From Bradyrhizobium australiense (GTDB lineage: Bacteria; Pseudomonadota; Alphaproteobacteria; Rhizobiales; Xanthobacteraceae): a stretch of DNA of 64,000 nt. The stretch spans positions 1-64,000 of the forward strand of contig NZ_JAAVLX010000012.1 in the NCBI RefSeq assembly GCF_013114825.1. Direction: 5' to 3'. The notes under the pieces are model-generated. The model had not been told where the DNA came from. It saw only the letters and a list, made by a program, of their open reading frames with translations, and searched no databases. The translations under genes and the position numbers were made by a program. Positions 34,734 through 43,296 of the stretch are shown here, piece by piece (within the stretch, counting starts at the first letter, position 1; each line of letters begins with the position of its first letter).

Positions 34734-35551
34734 TTAAGGAGCTTCTCGAACAACTCGAGCACGGTGTTGGACTGACTGATTTCCGATCCCATATATTCGA
34801 CGAGGAAGGTGGCGTAACTTACCATGATTATCCCATACGCCAGGTTCTTCATGGTGGGAGAGACATCGTTCAGTTTGAGTTGCGGCGCAAACCGCCCGAG
34901 TATCATGACCGACACATCAAGTAGCAGCAGGAATGCCAACACCGGGCCAGAGACCAGTAGCGCCGTATACATGATGTGACCGAGAAGCCCCAGAAATGCC
35001 ATCGCGCCTTGCACGGTCAAGCTAGGCATCAGCCGATACACAGGCCAGATCAAATAGCTGCCATAAAGGCCCCTAATCATATTCTCCAATCCCCCGGCTA
35101 GAACGAAAATCGCAATCGCAGTGGTAGCGAGTAAAACCGCCGTCGCCGAAGCCTGGCCACGCGTGGTTGGATCATCGGAAGCAACAGGGTTCGTAATCCC
35201 CCGTTGGGTATCGATGATCTCACCCACGGCCTGGATGCTCCATAACGGAATACTGAGCAAAAAGCCGATGAGCAGACCGACGAACACCTCCTTCAAACCG
35301 AGCAGCGTGACACTGATCAGTCGTGAGCCCTGATCCAACGACTGCAAGCCGTGCCTGATCTGCAACAGGCATGGCAGTCCCATCGCAAAGGTCACGCAGC
35401 CGCGGATCAGCCCGCTAATGCGCGGCAGCGTAAATACGGGAAGGACCAACATAATGCCAAGGGCGCGGGCTGCCGCGAGCCCACCTGCAAGCACGAGTTG
35501 GACCGCCTCCTGGATCAGAGTTTGCGTTTCGGTGAGTGAGGGGACGTTCAT
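34730..35551 (-). CDS. rhcT: RhcT, export apparatus membrane protein
   Basis: 273 aa. SctT/FliR family with six or more membrane segments (ALGIMLVLPVFTLPRISGLI, LIGFLLSIPLWSIQAVGEII). Typical SctT text follows: DTQRGITNPVASDDPTTRGQ and GPVLAFLLLLDVSVMILGRF then APQLKLNDVSPTMKN. It forms the entry portal with RhcR and RhcS in the inner membrane. It starts with no gap after the rhcS stop and overlaps rhcU by 4 bp. Confidence 0.95.
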   Translation of the reverse strand: MNVPSLTETQTLIQEAVQLVLAGGLAAARALGIMLVLPVFTLPRISGLIRGCVTFAMGLPCLLQIRHGLQSLDQGSRLISVTLLGLKEVFVGLLIGFLLSIPLWSIQAVGEIIDTQRGITNPVASDDPTTRGQASATAVLLATTAIAIFVLAGGLENMIRGLYGSYLIWPVYRLMPSLTVQGAMAFLGLLGHIMYTALLVSGPVLAFLLLLDVSVMILGRFAPQLKLNDVSPTMKNLAYGIIMVSYATFLVEYMGSEISQSNTVLELFEKLLK

Positions 35552-35836
35552 CTAACGTCGACTAATACTTGCTGTGAGTGCGGGAAAGTCAGTAAATACC
35601 TGCTCTGCTTCCTTGATCAGCGCGGCGCTGAGCACTGGAGAGAACAAAACGATCACCGCGACAACGACCAGAAGCTTCACAGTCAGTGGCAACGTTTGAT
35701 CCTGAAGCTGCGTTGCCGCTTGGATGATGCCGACGACCAAGCCGACAACGACCGCCGCGATAAGCGTAGGCAGAACCCAGATCATGAAGAGCACAAGTGA
35801 CCGGCTCATATGAGTGAGAATGCTCGCCTCATCCAT
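35552..35836 (-). CDS. rhcS: RhcS, small export apparatus protein
   Basis: 94 aa. SctS/FliQ family: two membrane helices (FMIWVLPTLIAAVVVGLVVG and LLVVVAVIVLFSPVLSAALI) joined by IIQAATQLQDQTLPLTVK, which is the conserved family loop. It lies 2 bp after rhcR and directly abuts rhcT, so the three gate proteins are translated together. Confidence 0.96.
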   Translation of the reverse strand: MDEASILTHMSRSLVLFMIWVLPTLIAAVVVGLVVGIIQAATQLQDQTLPLTVKLLVVVAVIVLFSPVLSAALIKEAEQVFTDFPALTASISRR

Positions 35837-35838
35837 GC

Positions 35839-36504
35839 TCAGCCTCCCGCTGTTGTGTAGCTGAGCACCAGCCCGTGCATGAGCCGCGACCAGCCGTCGA
35901 TTGAGACGAATAGGAACAGCTTAAAAGGCACGGATATCACCGTTGGCGAAACCATCGACATACCCATGGCCATCAAGATGGTCGTTACAATCAGATCGAT
36001 GGTGATAAAGGGCAGATAGAGAAGAAAACCAATTTCGAATCCACGCTTGAGTTCCGAAATTAGGAAAGATGGCACCAGAATGACCAGGTCATCGGCGCTC
36101 ACGTTGCCGCGCATGTCCTCGGGCCAGACCTGTTCGGTTGAAGCCAAGAAGAAACGGCGCTGCTCGTCAGCGGTGAACTTCTTCAGATGCCCGCGCAGCG
36201 GCTCCTGCGCCTCCTTTGCGGCGCTCAGCCAATCGTCGACCGCTTGGTAGCGGAGTTGTGGCGCAGAAAGGCGATTATAGGTCTGTTCAATCACTGGCGC
36301 GCTAATGAAAACTGTCAGGATCAGCGCCGCCCCGTATAGAACGAGGTTCGGTGGGATAGATTGAGTCCCGAGCGCGTTGCGAACGAGGAAGAGCACGACG
36401 GATACTTTTATGAACGCTGTGCTTGTTACGACTAGAAACGCCAGCAGGCCAAGGCCGGCTGTGAGCGCAAGAAGACCAAGAATTCCCGGTTGAATGTCAG
36501 TCAT
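35839..36504 (-). CDS. rhcR: RhcR, export apparatus membrane protein
   Basis: 221 aa. SctR/FliP family: FIKVSVVLFLVRNALGTQSI then PPNLVLYGAALILTVFIS at the N-terminus, and LVPSFLISELKRGFEIGFLL then YLPFITIDLIVTTILMAMGM, SMVSPTVISVPFKLFLFVSI at the C-terminus, all close to the family consensus. Five copies assemble the core of the export gate. Its start overlaps the end of rhcQ by 8 bp. Confidence 0.97.
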   Translation of the reverse strand: MTDIQPGILGLLALTAGLGLLAFLVVTSTAFIKVSVVLFLVRNALGTQSIPPNLVLYGAALILTVFISAPVIEQTYNRLSAPQLRYQAVDDWLSAAKEAQEPLRGHLKKFTADEQRRFFLASTEQVWPEDMRGNVSADDLVILVPSFLISELKRGFEIGFLLYLPFITIDLIVTTILMAMGMSMVSPTVISVPFKLFLFVSIDGWSRLMHGLVLSYTTAGG

Positions 36505-37612
36505 TGACGGCCAACCTGCCCCGCAACCTGACGCCGAGCTCCGCGCCGATGCTTACGATGTCCCCGCGGCCTATGCGGCGGCCGTTAGCAAGGATATCAA
36601 CCGGTCCGTCGAGCGGCCGGCCAAGTTCGAACACATGTCCCTCGCTGATATCCCTCAAGGCTCCGAGTGCGACAGTCCAGCGGCCGCATTCGAAAACAAG
36701 AGTAATCTCGATGTTGTCGAGATCACCTTCAGAGGGCGGCCGGGGTTTTTCGGATTGGGTCATCATATGTGCACACTCCAGGGGATGTGGTTGGAGGCGG
36801 AATGCCCCCCGTACGATCAAGCGATCCTCTGCAACGTGTGCCGGAGCCCATAAGGTTCCCGTGTTGAGGATGGCTTGGCCACGGGCGAAGGGTATTACGT
36901 CCGGCAATAGAGCGTCTCCTGCATTTGCTTTCCGTAGCAACGCGACTGTCGCATGGAGCGAGCCGATCTCTCCCTTAACGATGACAGGCAATTCTGAGGG
37001 AAGCTGGCGATCCTCTCGCGGCAGCTGCCTGAGCAGTCCGCCTAACGCCCGAAACGCGGGTGGAACTGAACCATCGAGAGAAGAGAACAGGAACAGGCGC
37101 GCATTGCCCTTGAATGGGCCGTAGGTGATTTCGAGCTCCAGATAAGGGCCTCGAGCCGTCGCTTCGCTCAAACAGATCAGCTGCAACTTCTGTTGCGTCA
37201 GAACCTCTAGTTGATTGAGCAACGGATCGAGTGCAAATTCGACGAGGAGCGAACGAGTGGGCTCGGCAGGTAGGCCAAGCCCACTTTGCACCGTCGCGAT
37301 CAGCCCTTCTACAACCGGACGGGCCAAGGATAAGATGATTGTTTCATGGCCAATGGCCCAAACGCAGTCGAGCATCGATACCGCACACGGCTCCGGCTCC
37401 CAGACAAGCCGTTCCATCCGCACGGATAGCGGCTTATCAATTAGACGGCTTTGCAGAGGCTTGCGAGCGGCAGCGATCTCGTTGAGCCAGGAGACGACGG
37501 CAGGGGACAGGGTTAGCGCCGGTCTAAATCCCGATTGTTCGCCCGGAGCCGTAGTCGCAGGCCCGTCGACAAGACAAGGCGCCGCTTTCTCGAGCATAAG
37601 AGAAGAAGCCAT
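36497..37612 (-). CDS. rhcQ: RhcQ, cytoplasmic ring protein
   Basis: 371 aa. SctQ/FliN-FliM family. The N-terminal part is variable; the last about 80 residues form a SpoA domain (IEITLVFECGRWTVALGALR, GHVFELGRPLDGPVDILANG, IGRGDIVSIGAELGVRLRGR). A first SpoA-like segment lies around residues 220-290 (LPVIVKGEIGSLHATVALLR). The protein makes the sorting platform under the export gate with NolV and RhcN. It sits between the stalk gene and rhcR, with an 8-bp overlap into rhcR. Confidence 0.92.
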   Translation of the reverse strand: MASSLMLEKAAPCLVDGPATTAPGEQSGFRPALTLSPAVVSWLNEIAAARKPLQSRLIDKPLSVRMERLVWEPEPCAVSMLDCVWAIGHETIILSLARPVVEGLIATVQSGLGLPAEPTRSLLVEFALDPLLNQLEVLTQQKLQLICLSEATARGPYLELEITYGPFKGNARLFLFSSLDGSVPPAFRALGGLLRQLPREDRQLPSELPVIVKGEIGSLHATVALLRKANAGDALLPDVIPFARGQAILNTGTLWAPAHVAEDRLIVRGAFRLQPHPLECAHMMTQSEKPRPPSEGDLDNIEITLVFECGRWTVALGALRDISEGHVFELGRPLDGPVDILANGRRIGRGDIVSIGAELGVRLRGRLAVND

Positions 37613-37625
37613 CAGAGTTCAGTCG

Positions 37626-38147
37626 CTAGCCTTGAGTACGCGAACCACTGCCATACCGAAGCAAAACCTCATCATCGGCCTCTATCTCGGCTTCCGCCTC
37701 TGAATGGGCATCACTCGCGCGCTGAACGTCGCCTTCAATTTGCTGCCATTTGTGACTCGCAGCTGAGCACTTGGTCAAAGTAGTCCTCGCCTCGAAGACC
37801 GCTGTCTCGGCCCGCTCTTGAGCGGCGCGCGCTTCCTCAAGCGTTCGGCGTGCTCCTGCGATCTCAGCTTTGAGCCGTCCAATGACGATGTGACAGCGAC
37901 GATCGAGCTCTTCGACAGATAGCGAATCAGAAGATGCCAGTTCTCGGTAAAGCTCCGCTTCGAGCGCCGCTTGGCTTTTTTCGGCCGTTGCAAGATCCCG
38001 GACAGCTTGTTCCACCGCTTGAAGCGCACTGCGGCGCTGGGCCTCCATGTTGGACACCTCACGAAGGGCGCTCCGCTGTCTCATATCCTTCACTAGCCGC
38101 AATTTCGAGGCATGGACACGATTCACGCGGTCAGACGTGACATCCAT
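37626..38147 (-). CDS. YscO/FliJ-like stalk protein (Y4yJ-type)
   Basis: 173 aa. Almost entirely coiled coil: VHASKLRLVKDMRQRSALRE, MEAQRRSALQAVEQAVRDLA, GRLKAEIAGARRTLEEARAA. Position (between rhcN and rhcQ), length and coiled-coil character match the SctO stalk that sits in the ATPase ring and passes energy to RhcV. It begins within the last 25 bp of rhcN and corresponds in place to y4yJ of NGR234. Confidence 0.88.
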   Translation of the reverse strand: MDVTSDRVNRVHASKLRLVKDMRQRSALREVSNMEAQRRSALQAVEQAVRDLATAEKSQAALEAELYRELASSDSLSVEELDRRCHIVIGRLKAEIAGARRTLEEARAAQERAETAVFEARTTLTKCSAASHKWQQIEGDVQRASDAHSEAEAEIEADDEVLLRYGSGSRTQG

Positions 38148-39472
38148 GTGACCGTCTCCTCAAAGCTTGACGCCTCGTCTCCGCCCTGACGCAGGAATTT
38201 CCGCAACTCCTCGATCGAGTTGATTGCCCGGTCTGTCAGAGGATCACTGCCTTGCTTATATTCGCCAACCTTCACCAAGAACTCGGCCTCGGCGTAGCGG
38301 GAGAGCAGATCACGGAAGAAGGAAGCCGCCTTTCGATGCGATACAGAGACGACCGCATTCATCACGCGGCTGCGGCTTGACAATACGTCAATAGCTGGAA
38401 AATGCTCGCGTGCAGCCAAAAGGCGTGAGAGAACAACGTGGCCATCAAGGATGCCTCGTGATTCTTCGGCGATTGGATCACCCGAGCCGTCGCCTTCGAC
38501 AAGCACAGTATAGAAGGCCGTGATTGAGCCGCGCTCGCCCATGCCGGCACGCTCCAACAGGCCAGGAAGCATCGCAAAAACCGATGGCGGAAAGCCGCGC
38601 CGCGTCGGCGGCTCTCCTGCGGCAAGGCCAATTTCGCGCATGGCGCGGCTAAAGCGCGTCAATGAGTCCATCATCAGGACGACACGAAGTCCTTCATCAC
38701 GAAAATATTCGGCGAGTGCCGTCGCCATGTAAGCGCATTGCGCTCGCTCCATTGCCGAGCGGTCGGAGGTCTCAACAACAACCACGGTGCGGCGAAGCGC
38801 TGCCTCACCAAGGTGCTGCTCGATGAATTCCCGCACTTCACGACCGCGCTCACCGATCAACGCGACTATGGTGGCGTCGGCAGCCGCGCCTTTTACGATC
38901 TGCGATAGGAGCGTCGACTTACCGCACCCTGGGTCTCCGTAGATGCCGATCCGCTGCCCCTCGCCGCATGTCAGAAGCCCATCCAAGACACGGACGCCGA
39001 GTGGGAATGATCGCTCGATACCGCGCCTTGTCATTGGGTTGGGAGCCTTACCGCGCAGTGGACGAGTTTGAGCGGCGTTGATTGGACCCTTTCCGTCGAT
39101 TGGCCGGCCGAAGCTGTCGATCACCCTGCCAAGCAAATCGGGGCCGACCGGAACTTCATGCATTCGTCCGGTCGCGACCACTTCTGCTCGGCTGGACAAG
39201 CCCGCCATATCACCAATTGGAGTGAGCAATACCCCATCTTGCGATAGGCCGATCACCTCGGCCTCGAGCGACCATCCGGTGCGAGGATCCTGCAACAGGC
39301 AAAGCTCCCCTATACGCGCCTCTGGCAAGACGGCGTGGAGCAAGGTGCCGACCGCCCGTGTGATCCGCCCTCGTACAGCACGCGTGTCGATATGCTTTGC
39401 TGTAGATTTCAGAGACGATAGCGCGGCGTGCAGATTCCTCTCTCCCGCCGCATGGGTTGCTGATGTGGTCAC
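38123..39472 (-). CDS. rhcN: RhcN, T3SS ATPase
   Basis: 449 aa from the GTG at 39472, which overlaps the nolV stop (GTGA). The frame is open upstream to 39574 but those residues read antisense-like and inside nolV. Walker A is GIYGDPGCGKSTLLSQIVKG; Walker B is EGLRVVLMMDSLTRFSRAMR; other F1-type markers include IGERGREVREFIEQHLGE and GFPPSVFAMLPGLLERAGMG. It unfolds and strips chaperones from substrates at the base of the machine. The C-terminus (KQGSDPLTDRAINSIEELRK) is intact. Confidence 0.97.
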   Translation of the reverse strand: MTTSATHAAGERNLHAALSSLKSTAKHIDTRAVRGRITRAVGTLLHAVLPEARIGELCLLQDPRTGWSLEAEVIGLSQDGVLLTPIGDMAGLSSRAEVVATGRMHEVPVGPDLLGRVIDSFGRPIDGKGPINAAQTRPLRGKAPNPMTRRGIERSFPLGVRVLDGLLTCGEGQRIGIYGDPGCGKSTLLSQIVKGAAADATIVALIGERGREVREFIEQHLGEAALRRTVVVVETSDRSAMERAQCAYMATALAEYFRDEGLRVVLMMDSLTRFSRAMREIGLAAGEPPTRRGFPPSVFAMLPGLLERAGMGERGSITAFYTVLVEGDGSGDPIAEESRGILDGHVVLSRLLAAREHFPAIDVLSSRSRVMNAVVSVSHRKAASFFRDLLSRYAEAEFLVKVGEYKQGSDPLTDRAINSIEELRKFLRQGGDEASSFEETVTWMSRLTA

Positions 39473-40092
39473 GGTCTGTCTTCCTTTGAAGGCAAACCCA
39501 GGCCAAGGCGTAGAGCTCGGAGCTGCGCGGCAACTCCAATGTCCACATTGCCAAATTCGCTCCACAACACGCACTGCTCTGTCGTTAGAGCCGGATCCGG
39601 ATCAACCCGCACTTTCGGCCGGCCCTCCTGTCCATCGCACGTAGCGAACTCGCGCGCCAGCGCATCGGCTTTCAGAGGAGAGACATGAAGGCAAATTTCC
39701 GCGCTACCATATTTTTGCTCGATCGCGTGACGAACGGTCCTCACCAGCAGCTCGCCTGGATCAAACGCGCCCAGCAGATCGCTCACGATCTCCATGACGA
39801 GCTGCGGCAACTCCTGCTCCAGAATGGCTTTTCGCTGCGCAAGTGCGGAAGTAGCCTGTGCGATCAGCCGAGACATTTCTTCGGCGCCGCTCTTGAAGCC
39901 GTCCTCACGGCCGCGCGCTCGCTCCCGCTTATAAGCTGTTAATCCCCAGCCGCGAACGCGTTGCAGATGCCGCTCGGCAGCCGCGCGCGCTTCTACGGCA
40001 TCGCACCAGATTCCCATCTCGGCAGCCGATATGAGAGGCCCGAGCGGCCGTATCTCGGGGGCCACCGGCAGCGCTGGGTCATCAGCTGTCAT
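39469..40092 (-). CDS. nolV: NolV, SctL stator protein
   Basis: 207 aa. SctL/FliH family: helical, with the charged segment YKRERARGREDGFKSGAEEM and the C-terminal FliH-type domain (ILEQELPQLVMEIVSDLLGA, LLVRTVRHAIEQKYGSAEIC, LHVSPLKADALAREF). It binds and regulates RhcN and links it to RhcQ. It overlaps nolU by 11 bp at its start and rhcN by 4 bp at its end. Also called rhcL. Confidence 0.93.
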   Translation of the reverse strand: MTADDPALPVAPEIRPLGPLISAAEMGIWCDAVEARAAAERHLQRVRGWGLTAYKRERARGREDGFKSGAEEMSRLIAQATSALAQRKAILEQELPQLVMEIVSDLLGAFDPGELLVRTVRHAIEQKYGSAEICLHVSPLKADALAREFATCDGQEGRPKVRVDPDPALTTEQCVLWSEFGNVDIGVAAQLRALRLGLGLPSKEDRP

Positions 40093-40720
40093 GCCGTGGC
40101 GTCTCCCTCAACAAATGGGCTATCACCAAGGAAAGCACTGGGCCCGCGGCATTGCGGTGTTCGGCCGCTGGATTCTCGGCAGCAGTGCCCATGGGCAAGC
40201 GTAACAACACGCGCGTGCGATCAAGTGCCGAGGCTTCGTCGAGCCAAGCACCTAAGCAGGCATAGCCATCGTGTTCAATCTGCTGCGAAAGCTGCTCCGG
40301 ATCAGCGGTAGCGGTGATTGCGACCGCGCTGGCCAAGTTCCGGATACCGAAAGCGTGCGCTTCTGCCCCGATACGGTCGAGCAGAATCGCGAGATGCTGC
40401 TTTGAGACGAGCTTTAGGAGCGAGCGAGCATGCCAGATACTGCCGGCAAGCAAAGCAGCCCTATTCGGATCATGGCCGAGCAGAAGATCGTCTCCCCAGT
40501 TACGGCCGTTGGAGTCCATTTTATTACCAAGCAGCATTTCAGCAAGTCTTACCTGCAGCCTCGAGTTCTTCTGTAACCGCACCAAGGTCGAAGCCGACAG
40601 CCGGCCGTCAAGGCGTGCAGCAAATCGGGTCAGATGGGTAGAAGCAGCAAGCTCGCGCAGACCTTCAGAGGGCGATTCGGACCACGTATGAGAACCGGCG
40701 GATGGCAGCGGCATGGGCAT
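40082..40720 (-). CDS. nolU: NolU, SctK-like accessory protein
   Basis: 212 aa from ATG 40720 (MPMPLPSAG) with GGAGTGAG six bases upstream. The longer open frame to 41170 only reads antisense to rhcJ. It is mostly helical (HLTRFAARLDGRLSASTLVR, ILLDRIGAEAHAFGIRNLAS, EDxxLxRxRVLLRLPMG-like end). Length and position between rhcJ and nolV match NolU/SctK, a sorting-platform adaptor between the C-ring and the inner-membrane ring. Confidence 0.9.
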   Translation of the reverse strand: MPMPLPSAGSHTWSESPSEGLRELAASTHLTRFAARLDGRLSASTLVRLQKNSRLQVRLAEMLLGNKMDSNGRNWGDDLLLGHDPNRAALLAGSIWHARSLLKLVSKQHLAILLDRIGAEAHAFGIRNLASAVAITATADPEQLSQQIEHDGYACLGAWLDEASALDRTRVLLRLPMGTAAENPAAEHRNAAGPVLSLVIAHLLRETPRHDS

Positions 40721-40730
40721 TTGCTCACTC

Positions 40731-41597
40731 CTATGCCTTGTCGGAAGCGATCTTTTTACTGGGAGGCAGGATAGCCGGCGTGTTCGAACGGATACCAAAT
40801 CTGGATCGCGCGCGCGACGGCTGGGCGCGCTGACGCATAAGAGAGCCCAGGAATATGTAGCACAGAAGGCCAACGGCAGCGCCACCTCCCCCGATAGCGG
40901 CCGCAAGCAGCGGGTCTGAAATGGATTTTGTCGACCGAGCGGACGCAGCTGGCGGGGCCGGCTGCTCAAGCGGAGCCCGCTCAACCGGCACAAAGACCAC
41001 CGCCACCTTGTCATAGGATAGGCCCTCGATGCTGTTGGCGACCAGCATCTTAATCTGCGGTAGCAGGAGCGAGAGCTTTGCATTGGAGTTATGTCGAACG
41101 AACACCGACGCTGAGGACGGCATCGTGTCCTGGCGCAATAGATCATTTTTCGGCAAAACAACGTGGACACGCGCGGATATGACGCCGTCGATATCGCTAA
41201 TCGTGCGCGACAATTCTTCGCTCAGGGCATAAACGTAGCGGGCGCGCTCCTCGATCGGCGAGGCAACCAGGCCCGATCCCTTGAACACCTCGCCGAGGTT
41301 CTTGAAAGGCTGGCGTGGCAACCCTTCGAGATTTAGTAGCTCAATCGAATAGGCTAGCTGTTTCTGCTCGACCTGGATCGTGCTGGTCCCGTCCTTGGCA
41401 GTAACACGGACCGCATCGACGCCCCTGCTAAGCAGGAGAGCAAGCATCTCATTGGCCTCGCGCTCCTGCACTTTGGTGTAGAGATCGGCCTTACAGCCAA
41501 TCAAGGGGAGGAGAAGCGATAGCACGGCAAAAACACGCAACCGCCGACCGGACAGGCGGGCATTGCCGTTTTGTCCATAGATGAAACCAGACGTCAA
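40731..41597 (-). CDS. rhcJ: RhcJ (NolT), inner-ring lipoprotein
   Basis: 288 aa. SctJ/FliF family. Lipoprotein signal with lipobox LIGC (VLSLLLPLIGCKADLYTKVQ), the two ring-building domains (EREANEMLALLLSRGVDAVR and YALSEELSRTISDIDGVISA then RVHVVLPKNDLL, SASVFVRHNSNAKLSLLLPQ), and a C-terminal membrane helix (LLAAAIGGGGAAVGLLCYIF). It forms the periplasmic ring with the SctD protein. Preceded by nopB with a 5-bp gap. Confidence 0.97.
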   Translation of the reverse strand: MTSGFIYGQNGNARLSGRRLRVFAVLSLLLPLIGCKADLYTKVQEREANEMLALLLSRGVDAVRVTAKDGTSTIQVEQKQLAYSIELLNLEGLPRQPFKNLGEVFKGSGLVASPIEERARYVYALSEELSRTISDIDGVISARVHVVLPKNDLLRQDTMPSSASVFVRHNSNAKLSLLLPQIKMLVANSIEGLSYDKVAVVFVPVERAPLEQPAPPAASARSTKSISDPLLAAAIGGGGAAVGLLCYIFLGSLMRQRAQPSRARSRFGIRSNTPAILPPSKKIASDKA

Positions 41598-41602
41598 CGA
41601 AC

Positions 41603-42127
41603 TCAGCCCGCCGATAGTAATTTGTTCAAAGATGAGCTGACGGCACTGGTACTCTTGGACACAAGCGAAACCTCGACGACACCCTTGTAAACGTCCCGCA
41701 GACCCCTAACCATCGCGTCGAAGTCGAGCACCCCTTCCGGCTTGCCCGCGGGGTTCATCCCGACTAGCTGCGACCGAGAAAGCGGCTGAGCGGCCGGCCC
41801 AGGTTGAACGGCCTTCGAAATGGCCGCCACACCGCCGCTCGTTACAGAAGGAACGGGGTTGCCCCGATACATCGAAGAGAGAGCCTGGAGCACGCGCTCG
41901 CCAGGCGGGCTAGCCTGCACTGTTGCACGCTGAACCTCTGACACAGCAGGAACGGACGCTGCCCTATCCGTGACTGAGGAGGCAGCGTCTGATGTCGAAG
42001 CGACATGCAAAAGGGTCTGCTGAAACTGGCTCTGCTGGCCGATGGCTGCCGGCTGGCAGAGCCCGGATAGACCGTCGGCAGGGTTCAGAGAGATCGGCGT
42101 AGCGCCTAGCATGATCGAAGGTGTCAT
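41603..42127 (-). CDS. nopB: NopB (NolB), secreted pilus-associated protein
   Basis: 174 aa, first gene of the long minus-strand operon. Ser/Ala/Gln-rich N-terminal part, then a conserved C-terminal part (GVLDFDAMVRGLRDVYKGVV, EVSLVSKSTSAVSSSLNKLL) like inner-rod SctI proteins. NopB is secreted and found on the surface pilus in rhizobia. A tts box lies about 80 bp upstream of its start on the same strand. Confidence 0.9.
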   Translation of the reverse strand: MTPSIMLGATPISLNPADGLSGLCQPAAIGQQSQFQQTLLHVASTSDAASSVTDRAASVPAVSEVQRATVQASPPGERVLQALSSMYRGNPVPSVTSGGVAAISKAVQPGPAAQPLSRSQLVGMNPAGKPEGVLDFDAMVRGLRDVYKGVVEVSLVSKSTSAVSSSLNKLLSAG

Positions 42128-42171
42128 TGGTTTGGCGGCGATGAGAGTCGCCGTTGTTAAGAATTGATGGT

Positions 42172-42209
42172 CAATACCGTAACGAGGCGAGCTGACCGCA
42201 AGCTGACGA
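42172..42209 (-). promoter_or_regulatory. tts box of the nopB-rhcU operon
   Basis: Read on the minus strand: TCGTCAGCTTGCGGTCAGCT then CGCCTCGTTACGG. GTCAG is at 42207-42203, 80 bp before the nopB start. The spacer to the divergent rhcC1 holds no second box that I can see. Confidence 0.8.
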
Positions 42210-42303
42210 ACACGCGAGCCATTAAGGCCATTTTAAAGATCACGTTTGGCTTCCAATTTAGGTGAACCCTTAATACTTGTTCTCAGGCCGAAGGGACTTG
42301 GGA

Positions 42304-42999
42304 ATGCTAAGCCGACGCACGATCCTGAACGTTTTGAACCGAGTTGCGGGCGCAGGAGTTTTCCTTTGCACCGCACTCACGGCGTTTGCGGCTCCGCTCT
42401 CGCTGCCTTCGGCACCTTATAGCTACACGGTTCTGGATCAGGACCTGTCTGCCGCACTGCTGGAATTCGGCAACAACCTCAATATCAGAGTAAACGTAAG
42501 CGCCGAGGTGAAGGGTCGGATTCGCGGGCGCATGCCAGATCTGCCACCGCGCGAGTTCCTCGATCGTTTGACCAATCTCTATAATCTTCAATGGTACTAC
42601 GATGGGCTCGTGCTGTATGTATCTGCTGCAAATGAAGCGCAAAGTCGTCTGCTTGTGTTGAAGCCGATCAGCTTCGATGCATTCAAAGCAGCCCTCGATG
42701 CACTCAACATTTCCGACGAGCGCTATCTTGTGAGACCGGCACCAGGAGATGGCCTCGTCCTGGTTTCTGGTCCACCACGTTTCATCGCGCTCTTGGAGCA
42801 AACGCTCAACGGCCTTGTAGCGGAGGCGCAGACGCGGCCGCACGCTGCCGTCGAAAAGCGGCCGCGGGAATCGGTCCTGAAGTTATTTCGTGGCTCCTCA
42901 ACCACGGTCGTTCGCGATGGACGACCGGAAGCTCCCTATTCTTCCGACGCGCCGCGTCAGGACAGCATCGTGCGCGATCCTGCGCCAAGCCAGAGATGA
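42304..42999 (+). CDS. rhcC1: RhcC1 (NolW), secretin N-terminal portion
   Basis: 231 aa from ATG 42304. Signal peptide (GAGVFLCTALTAFAAPLSL) and secretin N0/N1 domains: YSYTVLDQDLSAALLEFGNN, LNIRVNVSAEVKGRIRGRMP, EFLDRLTNLYNLQWYYDGLV and PGDGLVLVSGPPRFIALLEQ. The membrane-spanning core is missing, as is usual in rhizobia, where it is encoded separately as rhcC2 (here 31500). It is divergent from nopB and likely shares the regulatory spacer. Alternative start 42277 is less likely since it adds residues before the signal peptide. Confidence 0.94.
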   Translation: MLSRRTILNVLNRVAGAGVFLCTALTAFAAPLSLPSAPYSYTVLDQDLSAALLEFGNNLNIRVNVSAEVKGRIRGRMPDLPPREFLDRLTNLYNLQWYYDGLVLYVSAANEAQSRLLVLKPISFDAFKAALDALNISDERYLVRPAPGDGLVLVSGPPRFIALLEQTLNGLVAEAQTRPHAAVEKRPRESVLKLFRGSSTTVVRDGRPEAPYSSDAPRQDSIVRDPAPSQR

Positions 43000-43071
43000 A
43001 TTGAAAATGCGCGGCAGCTTTCGGCGGAGGTCAATGCCGTCTCCATTGGCTCATTGCGAATCCTTTTGACG

Positions 43072-43106
43072 CTCGTCAGCTTCTCGAAAGCTCACGCTCT
43101 TAGCAT
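43072..43106 (+). promoter_or_regulatory. tts box of the 246-aa effector gene
   Basis: CTCGTCAGCTTCTCGAAAGC then TCACGCTCTTAGCAT. It lies about 220 bp before the start at 43297 and has the conserved upstream flank (GTCAATGCCGTCTCCATTGG at 43030-43049). Confidence 0.88.
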
Positions 43107-43296
43107 GAGAGAGCGGATGTCTAGACGGCGATGCGCCTATCCATCGTTATGGAGATGCACGTCGGGCACCCGATGCTCTGCCGGCAGCTCGGAGGCTGCA
43201 CTCCACACGAGCCTTCGAAACGGTTCTCTGGAGGTCGCAATGCAAATGGCCCTCGTCGAACTATGGCTCGAGCCAATCTTTCAAAGGAGGAACAGG

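Noticed and set aside
40721..41170. N-terminal extension of the nolU frame to 362 codons
   Set aside because: The extension lies antisense-free but within rhcJ coding sequence and reads as basic, non-protein-like text; the start at 40720 has a good ribosome site.
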